A stretch of 64,000 bases of DNA, taken from assembly GCF_900110245.1 (NCBI RefSeq), contig NZ_FOCZ01000001.1:558001-622000 (forward strand). The letters run 5' to 3'. The DNA comes from Niastella yeongjuensis (lineage in GTDB: Bacteria; Bacteroidota; Bacteroidia; Chitinophagales; Chitinophagaceae). This document shows, piece by piece, positions 35,126 to 43,446 of this stretch (the first letter of the stretch is position 1; each line of letters opens with the position of its first letter). The notes below the pieces were generated by a model, which was not told where the DNA came from, did no database searches, and saw only the letters and a program-made list of their open reading frames with translations. The translations under genes were made by a program, and so were the position numbers.

Positions 35126-36028
35126 ATGCAGCGAAAGATTATTTATCTTATTAACCCAATTTCCGGTACCAAAGGCAAATCTTCCTTAAAAGAGTTGATT
35201 GCCCGGGAAACCCAAAAACGCCAAATACCCTTTGAAATACTGCCCACAACGGCCGACGCCAACTATGATTTTGTGCAGGAAAAAATAGAAAAGGAGCAGG
35301 TAACTGATGTAGTGATCTGCGGTGGCGATGGAACGGTGAACCAGGTAGTTAAAGCCCTGGCGCACACCGGAGTGCAATTCGGTATTATTCCCATGGGCTC
35401 GGGCAATGGACTGGCGCTGGCAGCCGGCATTCCAAAAGCCAGTAAAAAAGCCCTGGAGATCGTTTTTACCGGTAAAGCCCTTTTAACCGATGGTTTTATG
35501 GTAAATGAACATTTTGCCTGCATGCTTTGTGGACTGGGGTTTGATGCCCAGGTAGCTCACGAATTTGCCGATCAACCCAAAAGGGGACTGGGCACCTATG
35601 TTTCGTTGACTTCCCGCCATTTCTTACGCGCCAAACCTTTCCCGTTCCGGGTAAATGCCAATAAACTCGAATTTTCTACAGAGGCTTTCTTCCTGAGTAT
35701 AGCCAACAGCAATCAATTTGGCAATAACTTCACTATTGCCCCGCAGGCTATTTTAAGCGATGGGTTACTTGATGTGGTGATCGTAAAGAAAATAGCAAAA
35801 CCCCTGTTGTTGTTAACCGTTATGCGACAGGTATTGACTGGCCGTATCAGGCGTATTGAAAACTCCATGAACTCGCCGGTGATCTATTTTCAAACCGATG
35901 AACTGACCATCAGCAACCCGGCCGAAGCGCCTATACATATTGACGGGGAGCCCTGGGAATGCCAGCGGAACCTGCATATAAAAGTTTTACCGCATTATTT
36001 TAAATTAATACATGCGGCTAACGTATAG
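35126..36028 (+). CDS. Diacylglycerol kinase-family lipid kinase (YegS/DgkB-like)
   Basis: Soluble lipid kinase of 300 residues. 'LINPISGTKGK' opens the catalytic domain, 'VVICGGDGTVNQVVKAL' is the ATP-site GGDGT motif (about 71-84), and 'GIIPMGSGNGLALAAGIP' the second loop (usually PxGTxND; here GSGNGLA). The C-terminal beta domain closes with 'PIHIDGEPWECQRNLHIKVLPH'. Phosphorylates diacylglycerol or a related lipid. Its 3' end overlaps the convergent patatin gene by 11 bases. Confidence 0.92.
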   Translation: MQRKIIYLINPISGTKGKSSLKELIARETQKRQIPFEILPTTADANYDFVQEKIEKEQVTDVVICGGDGTVNQVVKALAHTGVQFGIIPMGSGNGLALAAGIPKASKKALEIVFTGKALLTDGFMVNEHFACMLCGLGFDAQVAHEFADQPKRGLGTYVSLTSRHFLRAKPFPFRVNANKLEFSTEAFFLSIANSNQFGNNFTIAPQAILSDGLLDVVIVKKIAKPLLLLTVMRQVLTGRIRRIENSMNSPVIYFQTDELTISNPAEAPIHIDGEPWECQRNLHIKVLPHYFKLIHAANV

Positions 36029-38264
36029 TAAGTGAATGGGAAGTTTTTATTAACTGGCCAAATTTGGAAAACGCCTGCTGATTACCGGGACTGCTCAATG
36101 CACTGGCAATATCTTTCTTCTCGCTTTTGGTGAGATGGAAATTTAAAGCCGCCCGGGCTTCATTTTTTTCAGGCACGTATACGAAAGTAACATTGTTAAA
36201 GTAACTACCCAATATAGACTGGGCAAGCCCCATCATGTCGTTCTGGCTATACTCCTGCATTTTATACCAGTTATATTCAAGCAATAACATGGGTTTGGTG
36301 GCCAGTTCTGTTATGTTGGTAGCTTCATAGGGATGTTCCCACCCGCCCGTCTTACGATCACGGATATGGATGAGCACCACCCCGGCGGTGTTGTCACGGA
36401 TCCATTGCTGAAATACCTGTATGAAACGCAGGGCAGTTTCCTGGCCATAATTATCTCGCAAACCTGCATCCATTACATCAACCACCGGCTCGCTGGGTAA
36501 CCACACATTGGGCAACACATAGGGGAAGGTTGCATTCATGCGCATAGCGGTGAGCATGCGCAGGTTCAGGGGATCCTGTTTGGCAAACAAGGCCTGGTAA
36601 TCTACGGCATCGGGGTCCGCATCTGTTAAATGGATGCTATCATAAGCAGGCCGCATTAAAAAGCTGATGGGCTGGGTGCTGATGACCATTTTACGGCCAT
36701 CGCGCGTAACCACCGAGTTAAACAACATCAATGGTATGCGGGCATTCTTTTCATCTTCGTACCAGTCTTTCAACTGTTTGTTCAGCATGCCCCTTGTATT
36801 GGCATTCAGCTTTTGTTCAAAAGCATAGCCACGGTCTTTTATATATTCATACGGGCCTACTTTAAACCGTTGTGCCGGCGCCGCCAGATCGCGGGCCACA
36901 AATGAGGTAAACAACGGATTCAACAGGTCGTTTGAAATATCGTTGAGGTACATTTTATCCTGCACATTGATAGGCTTACCAGCCGACCTTTCCCGGCACA
37001 ATTCCCGGAAATAGGTAGCGCCCAGCATTCCGCCCGAAGCACCGGTAATAAGCACAGTTTTGTTCATTAAATCGCCATGGGTCATGCTGTCGAGGTGTTG
37101 CAGCACATTCATGGTATACGTAGCACTGCGATTGCCCCCGCCACTGGTAGTGATCACAAACATCAATGGTTTTGCTTCGGCTTGTTTCTTTTTCCAGTTC
37201 TCCAATATGGAAATGAATTGTTGTTTATCGTGCTCCATTTTTTCCGGTGTGCATAACGACAACAAATTATCGGAATCATATAAAGGCCGTTCCGCCTTGT
37301 TTTTATAATTCAGGCCGTAGGCTTTATTACTGGGATCAATTATTTCGTAGCGGTATAATACGTTTGTTACAACAAACAACATTACCAGGAAGGGAATGCT
37401 CCAGCTTTGCAAAAAATAAGAGAAGGCGCCCGACACGGCAATCAAAATAGCAAAGAAAAGGGTAATGCCTGAGGCGGCAGGTAACTGAAACAGGGGGCTG
37501 TCTAACCAAAAGCCCATGATAATAAGCCCAATAAAAGCAATGAAAATAGATACCACTGCGGCAAAGTGGTGCCGGCTAAAGATGGTTTCAATAAACTCCC
37601 GGCTGTAGTGCGAAACGTCGCGCACTTTTTTGATCCTGAGCACCGCGTTCAGGTAGGTTTCTACTTTTATTAACCGGCTTTGGTTGAGCCGCATTTCTTC
37701 TTTTTTGAATTGCGCCTTGAATAACTGGGGGTTACTGATCACCGGGGTAAGCCGCCGGATGATATTTTTATCGGCCCTGAAAAAGTAGAAAAGGGAAATA
37801 ACCACGATCAGGATCAAACCGCTCAAAAATCCCAGCACCAACAGGGTAATTTCCCCATATGTCATCAGTTCTTTGTTTCGCTCAAATTCCACTGCCCTTA
37901 AGAAATAAAAAAGCAGAAATACAAGTGGTATGATCACATTGTTAACGCAATATTTCAAAAAAGGATTGCTGGTGGTAGCCAGAAAGCGAAAATGGCGGCT
38001 GAACAGGATAAAGGTGGTAATATTCCAGCTCATAATAAACACGCCAATGGCGAGGCCCACGAACAGGGCAGCCAGCATGCTTACGTTTCCCAGGTATTCC
38101 GGCGCCAGGTAAAGGGAATCAGCGCCGAATGATTTCATAAAGGTACCGTTCACCGTACTGAACAAAACAAACCAAAAGATGAGCAACACCTGAAATTTCT
38201 TAAAGTGCAGCATCACCAGTTGTACCGGAAAAGAGTGATATATTCCTTTCAAAAAAAGTTTCAT
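36018..38264 (-). CDS. Membrane patatin-like phospholipase
   Basis: 748 residues. The N-terminal part (about 1-325) has some eight membrane helices; the C-terminal part (365-640) is a patatin domain: 'VITTSGGGNRSATYTMNVLQ' as oxyanion loop, nucleophile S410 in ITGASGGMLGA and D599 in the DAG of the Ser-Asp dyad. Probably hydrolyses acyl chains of membrane lipids at the inner membrane. The membrane-patatin fusion is known in Bacteroidota; function undefined. Convergent with, and overlapping, the lipid kinase gene. Confidence 0.88.
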   Translation of the reverse strand: MKLFLKGIYHSFPVQLVMLHFKKFQVLLIFWFVLFSTVNGTFMKSFGADSLYLAPEYLGNVSMLAALFVGLAIGVFIMSWNITTFILFSRHFRFLATTSNPFLKYCVNNVIIPLVFLLFYFLRAVEFERNKELMTYGEITLLVLGFLSGLILIVVISLFYFFRADKNIIRRLTPVISNPQLFKAQFKKEEMRLNQSRLIKVETYLNAVLRIKKVRDVSHYSREFIETIFSRHHFAAVVSIFIAFIGLIIMGFWLDSPLFQLPAASGITLFFAILIAVSGAFSYFLQSWSIPFLVMLFVVTNVLYRYEIIDPSNKAYGLNYKNKAERPLYDSDNLLSLCTPEKMEHDKQQFISILENWKKKQAEAKPLMFVITTSGGGNRSATYTMNVLQHLDSMTHGDLMNKTVLITGASGGMLGATYFRELCRERSAGKPINVQDKMYLNDISNDLLNPLFTSFVARDLAAPAQRFKVGPYEYIKDRGYAFEQKLNANTRGMLNKQLKDWYEDEKNARIPLMLFNSVVTRDGRKMVISTQPISFLMRPAYDSIHLTDADPDAVDYQALFAKQDPLNLRMLTAMRMNATFPYVLPNVWLPSEPVVDVMDAGLRDNYGQETALRFIQVFQQWIRDNTAGVVLIHIRDRKTGGWEHPYEATNITELATKPMLLLEYNWYKMQEYSQNDMMGLAQSILGSYFNNVTFVYVPEKNEARAALNFHLTKSEKKDIASALSSPGNQQAFSKFGQLIKTSHSLTIR

Positions 38265-38360
38265 ACTAACCCTGGCATTAAAATAGTCTTAAACGCGAAC
38301 GGCCGGAGTAAACCGGCTCCATTCCCAATATACTACTTAAACGAAAAGACAGTGCCAAGA

Positions 38361-39446
38361 TTATGAAGGTTGCTTAAAGAATGATTGCCGGGTGAGAAAC
38401 AACATGGCAACCAGGCTCAGCAGTAATAACATTCCCGTAATCTGGTGTAACTGTGCCAGCCATTCAAACGTTCCCCAATGGCTGGGTATTATGCCGGTAC
38501 TGGTTAACACCGATAGAATACCTAATAATACCTGTAGGGTTACCAGTATCAGTGGTATACGACGGGCCCGGGTAAATATTTCACTGTTTGATTGTATGCG
38601 GAAAACTTTTGTGGAATAAATTATTATCAAAATTAATAACGCGTACGCCAGTCCCCGGTGCACAAAATGGATGGTGATTTTATTCTCAAAAAAATTAAGG
38701 GTTACCGGCTCTTCTTTTAGCATTCCTGCAGGCACCCAACTGCCATTGATGGTAGGCCAGGTAGGCGCGGCAGTGGCCGCCTTGTGACCTGCCATTAAGG
38801 CGCCAAAGATCAATTGTACAAATAAGAGAATAATCAGGGCCCACGACCATTTATGTATACCGGGAAGATTGATGCGTTTGCCGGCAGGCACTTTTATCTG
38901 TAATCCCTGCCAGAAAGCGTAACTGATCAAAGCGAGGGCAAAAATAAAATGCATGGCCAGTTTGGTGGGGCGTACATACACCGCATCACCCGTCAATCCG
39001 CTGGCTACCATTATCCAGCCAATGGCTCCCTGCAAGGCGCCAAAAACAAAAAGGGTGAGCAGGGGCTTTACCATCTCCTTTTTTATATACTTTTTCGCCA
39101 GCAAGTATACAAAACCCACTACAAAGGCTACGGCAATCAGCCGGGCCCACAAGCGGTGAAACCATTCCCAAAAAAAGATGAATTTAAAGTCGGAGAGGGT
39201 AAAATCGGAGTTCAGCAACCGGTATTGGGGCGATTGTTGGTATTTGGCAAACTTTTCCAGCCACTGAGGTTCATTCAGCGGGGGTAAAGCACCGGTAACT
39301 ACGTCCCATTCGGTAATTGATAAGCCCGAACCGGTTAGGCGGGTAACTCCCCCCAATACCACCTGCACCAATAACATGATCACCCCTAAAAATATCCAGT
39401 TGGATACTGCCCGGTTGGCCCGTTGTTCATTAGATATGGTATTCAT
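38361..39446 (-). CDS. ctaA: Heme A synthase (COX15/CtaA)
   Basis: Converts heme O to heme A for cytochrome oxidase at the inner membrane. 361 residues from the ATG at 39446 (a TTG further up adds ten residues). About eight transmembrane helices; the conserved sequence 'GGVTRLTGSGLSITEWDVVTGALPP' and heme-binding His in 'FFWEWFHRLWAR' and 'TIHFVHRGLAYAL' are typical of the COX15 type. The gene follows the sulfur locus, but a word repeat and own promoter separate them. The promoter element is only seven bases from the start. Confidence 0.95.
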   Translation of the reverse strand: MNTISNEQRANRAVSNWIFLGVIMLLVQVVLGGVTRLTGSGLSITEWDVVTGALPPLNEPQWLEKFAKYQQSPQYRLLNSDFTLSDFKFIFFWEWFHRLWARLIAVAFVVGFVYLLAKKYIKKEMVKPLLTLFVFGALQGAIGWIMVASGLTGDAVYVRPTKLAMHFIFALALISYAFWQGLQIKVPAGKRINLPGIHKWSWALIILLFVQLIFGALMAGHKAATAAPTWPTINGSWVPAGMLKEEPVTLNFFENKITIHFVHRGLAYALLILIIIYSTKVFRIQSNSEIFTRARRIPLILVTLQVLLGILSVLTSTGIIPSHWGTFEWLAQLHQITGMLLLLSLVAMLFLTRQSFFKQPS

Positions 39447-39453
39447 TGCGGCG

Positions 39454-39461
39454 CAAAGGTA
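39454..39461 (-). promoter_or_regulatory. ctaA -7 promoter element, almost at the start codon
   Basis: TACCTTTG on the minus strand ends seven bases before the ATG, so the transcript would be leaderless or nearly so. A TTG box 22 bases upstream is slightly far. Confidence 0.5.
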
Positions 39462-39525
39462 ATACCCAAAAGCCACAAGAAACCAAGAAACAAAGGAGAA
39501 GGTTCAGCTTTAAGATCCCTAAGAG

Positions 39526-39608
39526 CAAGTTCCAGGTTGCAGGTTTCAGGTTGTAGGGCAAATACAGGTTCTCTCCTTGTAACCTGCCACCTGAAACCTG
39601 TAACTGTC
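39526..39608. repeat. Inverted 'CAGGTT' word repeat, copy 1
   Basis: Left arm (39531-39557) has several cCAGGTT words; right arm (39580-39606) has the inverse AACCTG words. The same words in the same order occur at 63138-63222. Confidence 0.75.
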
Positions 39609-39635
39609 TTTTAACACAATTATGCCACTACTCAA

Positions 39636-40052
39636 TTAATGTGCTACCTTAATATACCCCCACCCTTCCTGTTGTTTGGTTACAATTTCGAAAATAGCAT
39701 CCGGTACTACATCTACTCCGGGTAACAACTGGCTTTTATCGATGTTGTTCCGCTTCATGGTGGCATTACAAACTTTAAAACTGGCTTTTTTGTTACTGCT
39801 TAGTTCCTGAATAGCATCGGCAATATTGGATTTGTCTTTCATGACCATTGGCAGCGCATCACCATAAATGGCCACCTCCAGCTGGGCGTCTGGCCGCGAC
39901 TGTGATATACCCCGTACTTGTCTGATCACTGTTTTGTAGGCAGCGGTATCACCGCTGGTTATATCAAAAATTACCTTGTACGTCCCGGTTTGTGCAAGCG
40001 TATATACCGGCATCAGCGCCAGCAATACGATCAACATTTTATTTGTAATCAT
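39636..40052 (-). CDS. Sec-exported DsrE-family protein
   Basis: 138 residues: a signal peptide to about 21 (YTLAQ) and a DsrE-like alpha/beta domain, 'YKVIFDITSGDTAAYKTVIRQVRG', 'QLEVAIYGDALPMVM', 'SFKVCNATMKRNNI' and 'VDVVPDAIFEIVTKQQEGWGYIKV'. The only Cys of the mature protein (C95, in KVCNATM) is at the position of the sulfur-carrying Cys of DsrE/TusD-type proteins. DsrE proteins are normally cytosolic sulfur carriers; the signal peptide puts this one in the periplasm, next to TsdA, whose gene ends 22 bases upstream. Likely a periplasmic persulfide carrier (inference). Confidence 0.8.
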   Translation of the reverse strand: MITNKMLIVLLALMPVYTLAQTGTYKVIFDITSGDTAAYKTVIRQVRGISQSRPDAQLEVAIYGDALPMVMKDKSNIADAIQELSSNKKASFKVCNATMKRNNIDKSQLLPGVDVVPDAIFEIVTKQQEGWGYIKVAH

Positions 40053-40074
40053 ACCCGTTGATTTAAAAGTGAGG

Positions 40075-41058
40075 TTATTTTTTCTTAGCAGCCCATGCTA
40101 TAGGGTCGTACGGACCGTACTTATGTTGCTGAACCGAAAAACTATCTGCATACGGACCAAAGGGATAATCAATTGGTTTGCTGTTTTTCTGCGGCCAGTC
40201 TTTTGACAGGTCTTTATGCGGATGCGGTTGTGAATTTATAAAAGCGGCCACATCCCAGGCCTGTTCATCTGTTAACTGAGATTTACCGTATGAAACACCA
40301 AACGGCATATTGTCTTTTACATAACCGGCCATCCTTGATAACCGGAACAATCCGGCGCCAATATTATAACTGTCGGGCCCCCATAATGGCGGAAACACAT
40401 AACCAACACCTGTTGCTGTATCGCGCACTCCTGCGCCATTGGCTCCATGGCAGAGCTGGCATTTTTCGATAAACACGATTTTTCCTTTGCCTGGATCAGC
40501 CGGCCGGTTGAGGTTTTTCAATGAATTAATTCCTGAGCCCAATGGCTTTTTGCCTTTTGCCACCCCGGTACCCAACCAATGCATATAGGCCACAATAGCC
40601 TGCATTTCGCGGCTGTTGCTGTCCAATGCGTTTCCGTTTAGGCTTCTTTCCAGACAATCGTTCACTCTTTTTTCAATAGATTCTACGCTGCCGCTGCGGT
40701 CGCGGTATTTAGGGTAGGTGGAGGCTACGGCACTGTAGTTATTACCCCATGGTTTGGTACCAGCCGCCAGGTGACAATTCTGGCAGTTCATTCCATTGGA
40801 TATATGTGCTACCGTTCCTTTTGGGCCCAGGTACCAGGAGGTACGGGCAATGAGATCGCGACCATAGCGGACCTGATTACCTGCCGGCGTATTCGGGATA
40901 GTATTACTATCAGGTGGCTGCCAGGGCATTTCGGGTGCAGCTGATGCCAACGCGGCTGTTTTTTGTTTTACATTTTCCGGTACCCGGTATTTAATATTCA
41001 CCCAAAAAGCAACCGGTACTCCTATCGCCAATAATGCAATTAACAATTTACGGTTCAT
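40075..41058 (-). CDS. tsdA: Thiosulfate dehydrogenase TsdA, diheme cytochrome c
   Basis: 327 residues with an N-terminal anchor or signal (about 5-20). Heme 1 site C92-Q-N-C-H96 in 'SNGMNCQNCHLAAGTKPWGN', heme 2 site C200-Q-L-C-H204. C135 in 'RVNDCLERSLNG' fits the Cys that is the distal heme-1 ligand in Allochromatium TsdA, and M251 (NMPFG) is a candidate heme-2 ligand. The 'NNYSAVASTYPKYRDRSGSVESIEKR' block is TsdA-specific. The reaction is 2 thiosulfate to tetrathionate with two electrons, in either direction depending on the homolog. Periplasmic. Flanked by two exported DsrE-like proteins. Confidence 0.9.
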   Translation of the reverse strand: MNRKLLIALLAIGVPVAFWVNIKYRVPENVKQKTAALASAAPEMPWQPPDSNTIPNTPAGNQVRYGRDLIARTSWYLGPKGTVAHISNGMNCQNCHLAAGTKPWGNNYSAVASTYPKYRDRSGSVESIEKRVNDCLERSLNGNALDSNSREMQAIVAYMHWLGTGVAKGKKPLGSGINSLKNLNRPADPGKGKIVFIEKCQLCHGANGAGVRDTATGVGYVFPPLWGPDSYNIGAGLFRLSRMAGYVKDNMPFGVSYGKSQLTDEQAWDVAAFINSQPHPHKDLSKDWPQKNSKPIDYPFGPYADSFSVQQHKYGPYDPIAWAAKKK

Positions 41059-41087
41059 GATATAACAAGCAGATCGTTGTAACAGTA

Positions 41088-41123
41088 ATGTTGCATACCG
41101 GGCAGTAACCCGGCATGCAACAT
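41088..41123 (-). promoter_or_regulatory. Long hairpin in the tsdA leader
   Basis: Arms atgttgca-t-a-ccggg (41088-41102) and cccgg-c-a-tgcaacat (41109-41123) form 14 pairs with one mismatch and a 6-base loop. It ends about 30 bases upstream of the tsdA ATG and has no T run on either strand, so it looks like an RNA-processing, stability or binding element rather than a plain terminator. Confidence 0.55.
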
Positions 41124-41183
41124 AATACCTGTATAATAGACGGGGTTAAGAAAGGGGATTATCGAAAACGTTAGGGTATATTC

Positions 41184-41879
41184 CTAACCGGCAAAGCAAT
41201 ACGTGCAGCCATGTTCCTGTGCGCGGCCCAATGCCCAAACACCTGAAGGCACTACCTGTATGTTGGGCAGTACAGCGCCAAGCCATTCTTTTTTAATAGC
41301 TGCGGCATCCATTTTCATCATGTCTGCTGCTACGGCGCTGTAAACGGTTATGGCCATTTCACAAGCACAGAACATAACCCCACTATCCTGCAGTTCATTT
41401 ATACCAATAGCCACGTTGCCTAAACCAGGCACTTTAAAATCACCGGGTTTGGGTTTCCAGAACGGGTTACGGGTAGCGGGTGCTTTTGTGAGCGGATCAT
41501 TGGCTTTGAAGATTTCGCCCAATTTATATTTTTCCCACATTTCGTTTTGTAAAGCATAACCAACTGCATCATGCCGAAGCACCACTACTACACTGCAATC
41601 TTTCTCAGGCGTGCCCGTAGCAGCATTTGTTAGTAAAAAAACTTTTGGCCAGGCAAATGGCATCATTTCATGCGGCTGTGTAGCATCAAACACAATGCGG
41701 TGTTTACCCTTTATCTTATTAAACCATTCTTCAGAATCGGCATATTCATGGTTGGCCAGTTCAGGTATGGCCTGAGTTTGAAAGGGAGCCAGGGAGGCTG
41801 TACCAAGCGCAGCTGCGCCTACAGCAAGTTTACCTATAAAGTCACGACGTGATCCCGAATTAGAATTATTGGTTTGCAT
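41184..41879 (-). CDS. Tat-exported DsrE-like protein
   Basis: 231 residues. A twin-arginine signal SRRDFIGKLAVGAAALG (10-26) ends near TQA. The mature domain is DsrE-like: 'HRIVFDATQPHEMMPFAWPKVFLLTN', 'VVVVLRHDAVGYALQNEMWEKY', 'VMFCACEMAITVY' with C171 and C173, and 'VVPSGVWALGRAQEHGCTYCFAG', a C-terminal C225-x2-C228. Tat export means it folds, perhaps with a cofactor or bound sulfur, before crossing the membrane. It lies 125 bases upstream of tsdA on the same strand. Likely handles sulfane sulfur together with TsdA; exact role unknown. Confidence 0.8.
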   Translation of the reverse strand: MQTNNSNSGSRRDFIGKLAVGAAALGTASLAPFQTQAIPELANHEYADSEEWFNKIKGKHRIVFDATQPHEMMPFAWPKVFLLTNAATGTPEKDCSVVVVLRHDAVGYALQNEMWEKYKLGEIFKANDPLTKAPATRNPFWKPKPGDFKVPGLGNVAIGINELQDSGVMFCACEMAITVYSAVAADMMKMDAAAIKKEWLGAVLPNIQVVPSGVWALGRAQEHGCTYCFAG

Positions 41880-42244
41880 ATACAGTCGAATTTTAGTTAT
41901 TGAAAAGGAAGACTGAAATACATATCACACAGGTACAGGCGTGTTAACATGCCGGCATGGACTGCTGGTTCAACTCATTCATGGAGTAGGCACAATGCGA
42001 CGCAACATCCTGTGTTGGTACAAATAATTCCGCAGTGTAATTAATACCCGACTTGGTTATTCAGTAGAATGGTGACGGCTGGGTTCTAAAGGGAATGCTT
42101 ATTTATTCAAAATAATAGAAAGGACGAGGTTAACTATATATTGGACCATTACAAGGAAGGAATCCCCGCTGCTCAGATAGGTTGGTATGATCAGTCACAT
42201 TAAATCCAGATTAAAGATAGTCATATTACATATTAGCCACCAAA
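41880..42244. other. 365-base leader region of the tsdA unit
   Basis: No gene. It holds a perfect 12-base palindrome catgccggcatg (41948-41959). No CRP-like site like those at the other sulfur units was found here. Confidence 0.6.
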
Positions 42245-42772
42245 TTAATGTGGCAATTTTTCGCGCAAACGGCCATACACCCAGGTACCTGCAATAGCAC
42301 TTATTAAAGTAACAATTATCACGGTAGCACCTGTTCCTATTAAGGCGTACAATGGGCCGGGACATGCGCCGGTCAATGCCCAGCCGGCGCCAAATAATAA
42401 GCCGCCATAGATTTGTCCCCTATTGAATTGCTTGGGATGCAAGTCAATAGGTTCGCCATATATTGTTTTAACCTTGAATTTTTTGATGAGCCAAACTGAA
42501 ATCATGCCCGTTACTACAGCAGCACCAATTACCCCGTACATGTGAAAACTTTGCAAGCGAAACATTTCCTGAATACGGAACCAGGAGATCACTTCTGCTT
42601 TAACTAACAGAATACCAAACAACAAGCCGGCAACTAAATATTTCAACAAGTGCCACCACGAATGCTCTATACGCGATTCATTGATACAAATAGTATCCAG
42701 CGATCGTACTTCAAAATCGGTATTGGCTTCCTTTACTATTACAGGTTGTGTCATTTCTTCTTTTGTTTCCAT
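42245..42772 (-). CDS. YeeE/YedE-family sulfur transport protein, second half (DUF6691-like)
   Basis: Membrane protein of 175 residues (ATG at 42772, not the TTG at 42778). After a polar N terminus (to about 40) there are four helices with 'LFGAGWALTGACPGPLYALIGTG', the conserved GACPGP motif with the pathway Cys. The family includes TsuA, the thiosulfate-uptake channel, and the PmpA/PmpB pair. It is encoded 10 bases after the partner, so the two halves probably form one channel for a sulfur compound. Confidence 0.88.
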   Translation of the reverse strand: METKEEMTQPVIVKEANTDFEVRSLDTICINESRIEHSWWHLLKYLVAGLLFGILLVKAEVISWFRIQEMFRLQSFHMYGVIGAAVVTGMISVWLIKKFKVKTIYGEPIDLHPKQFNRGQIYGGLLFGAGWALTGACPGPLYALIGTGATVIIVTLISAIAGTWVYGRLREKLPH

Positions 42773-42782
42773 AGTCAATGTT

Positions 42783-43352
42783 TTACAGGCTTAAGATGGC
42801 AGGTAAAATAAGGTTGGCAGTAATAAACCCACCAATCATAAAACAACAGGTTGCTACCAGGGAAGGCCACTGCAGGTTTGAAAGCCCCATAATGGCATGG
42901 CCCGAAGTACAACCACCGGCATATCGCGTACCAAAGCCCACTAAAAAACCACCTACAACCAGTAAGATAAATCCACGCGCTGTTAATAACGCCGGCCAGT
43001 TAAACAGGTCTACAGGAACGATAGAGGAATAATTATGAATTTTATATTGCGCCAGTTCGCTCACCAGTTTGGGATTAACCGCTATGGGTTTACCACTATT
43101 TAAAAACTGTGTAGCTATGATGGCGCCCAACAAAATACCAGTTACAAAAAACAGATTCCAGGTTTCTTTACGCCAGTTGTATTTAAAAAAAGGAATATCA
43201 GCCGGTATACAGGCGGCACAAATATGTCGTAATGAAGAAGAAACGCCGAATGATTTATTACCCATGATCAACAGCAGCGGAACAACCAACCCTATCAACG
43301 GGCCAGCCACATACCAGGGCCAGGGCTGTTTAATCCATTCAAGGAATTGCAT
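42783..43352 (-). CDS. YeeE/YedE-family sulfur transport protein, first half
   Basis: Membrane protein of 189 residues with about four helices. '[22 protein letters not shown]' and '[22 protein letters not shown]' carry the conserved Cys (GGCTSGH) that in TsuA-type channels relays thiosulfate. Pairs with the following gene. Located at the inner membrane, probably imports thiosulfate or another sulfur species into the cell. A CRP-like site and a terminator of the preceding gene lie just upstream. Confidence 0.9.
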   Translation of the reverse strand: MQFLEWIKQPWPWYVAGPLIGLVVPLLLIMGNKSFGVSSSLRHICAACIPADIPFFKYNWRKETWNLFFVTGILLGAIIATQFLNSGKPIAVNPKLVSELAQYKIHNYSSIVPVDLFNWPALLTARGFILLVVGGFLVGFGTRYAGGCTSGHAIMGLSNLQWPSLVATCCFMIGGFITANLILPAILSL

Positions 43353-43388
43353 GATGAATAATTTTTGTAAAGATGGGGCTTTAATAAA

Positions 43389-43420
43389 AAAAGCTGTGCG
43401 ACATTAATCACACAGCTATA
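43389..43420 (-). terminator. Terminator of the MBL-rhodanese gene
   Basis: Arms agctgtg (43392-43398) and cacagct (43411-43417) on the minus strand, followed by a T7 run. Confidence 0.75.
43397..43412. promoter_or_regulatory. CRP-like site 3 (upstream of the YeeE/YedE pair)
   Basis: Minus strand TGTGA-ttaatg-TCGCA, 46-60 bases before the start codon. It overlaps the terminator stem, so its weight as a protein site is lower than for the other two. Confidence 0.35.
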
Positions 43421-43446
43421 AGTTACTGATTTTTTATGAGGTGCGG

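Noticed and set aside
42061-42200. A fourth CRP-like site upstream of the Tat-DsrE/tsdA unit
   Set aside because: ggtgacggct and tgatcagtca contain half-sites only and the spacing is wrong.
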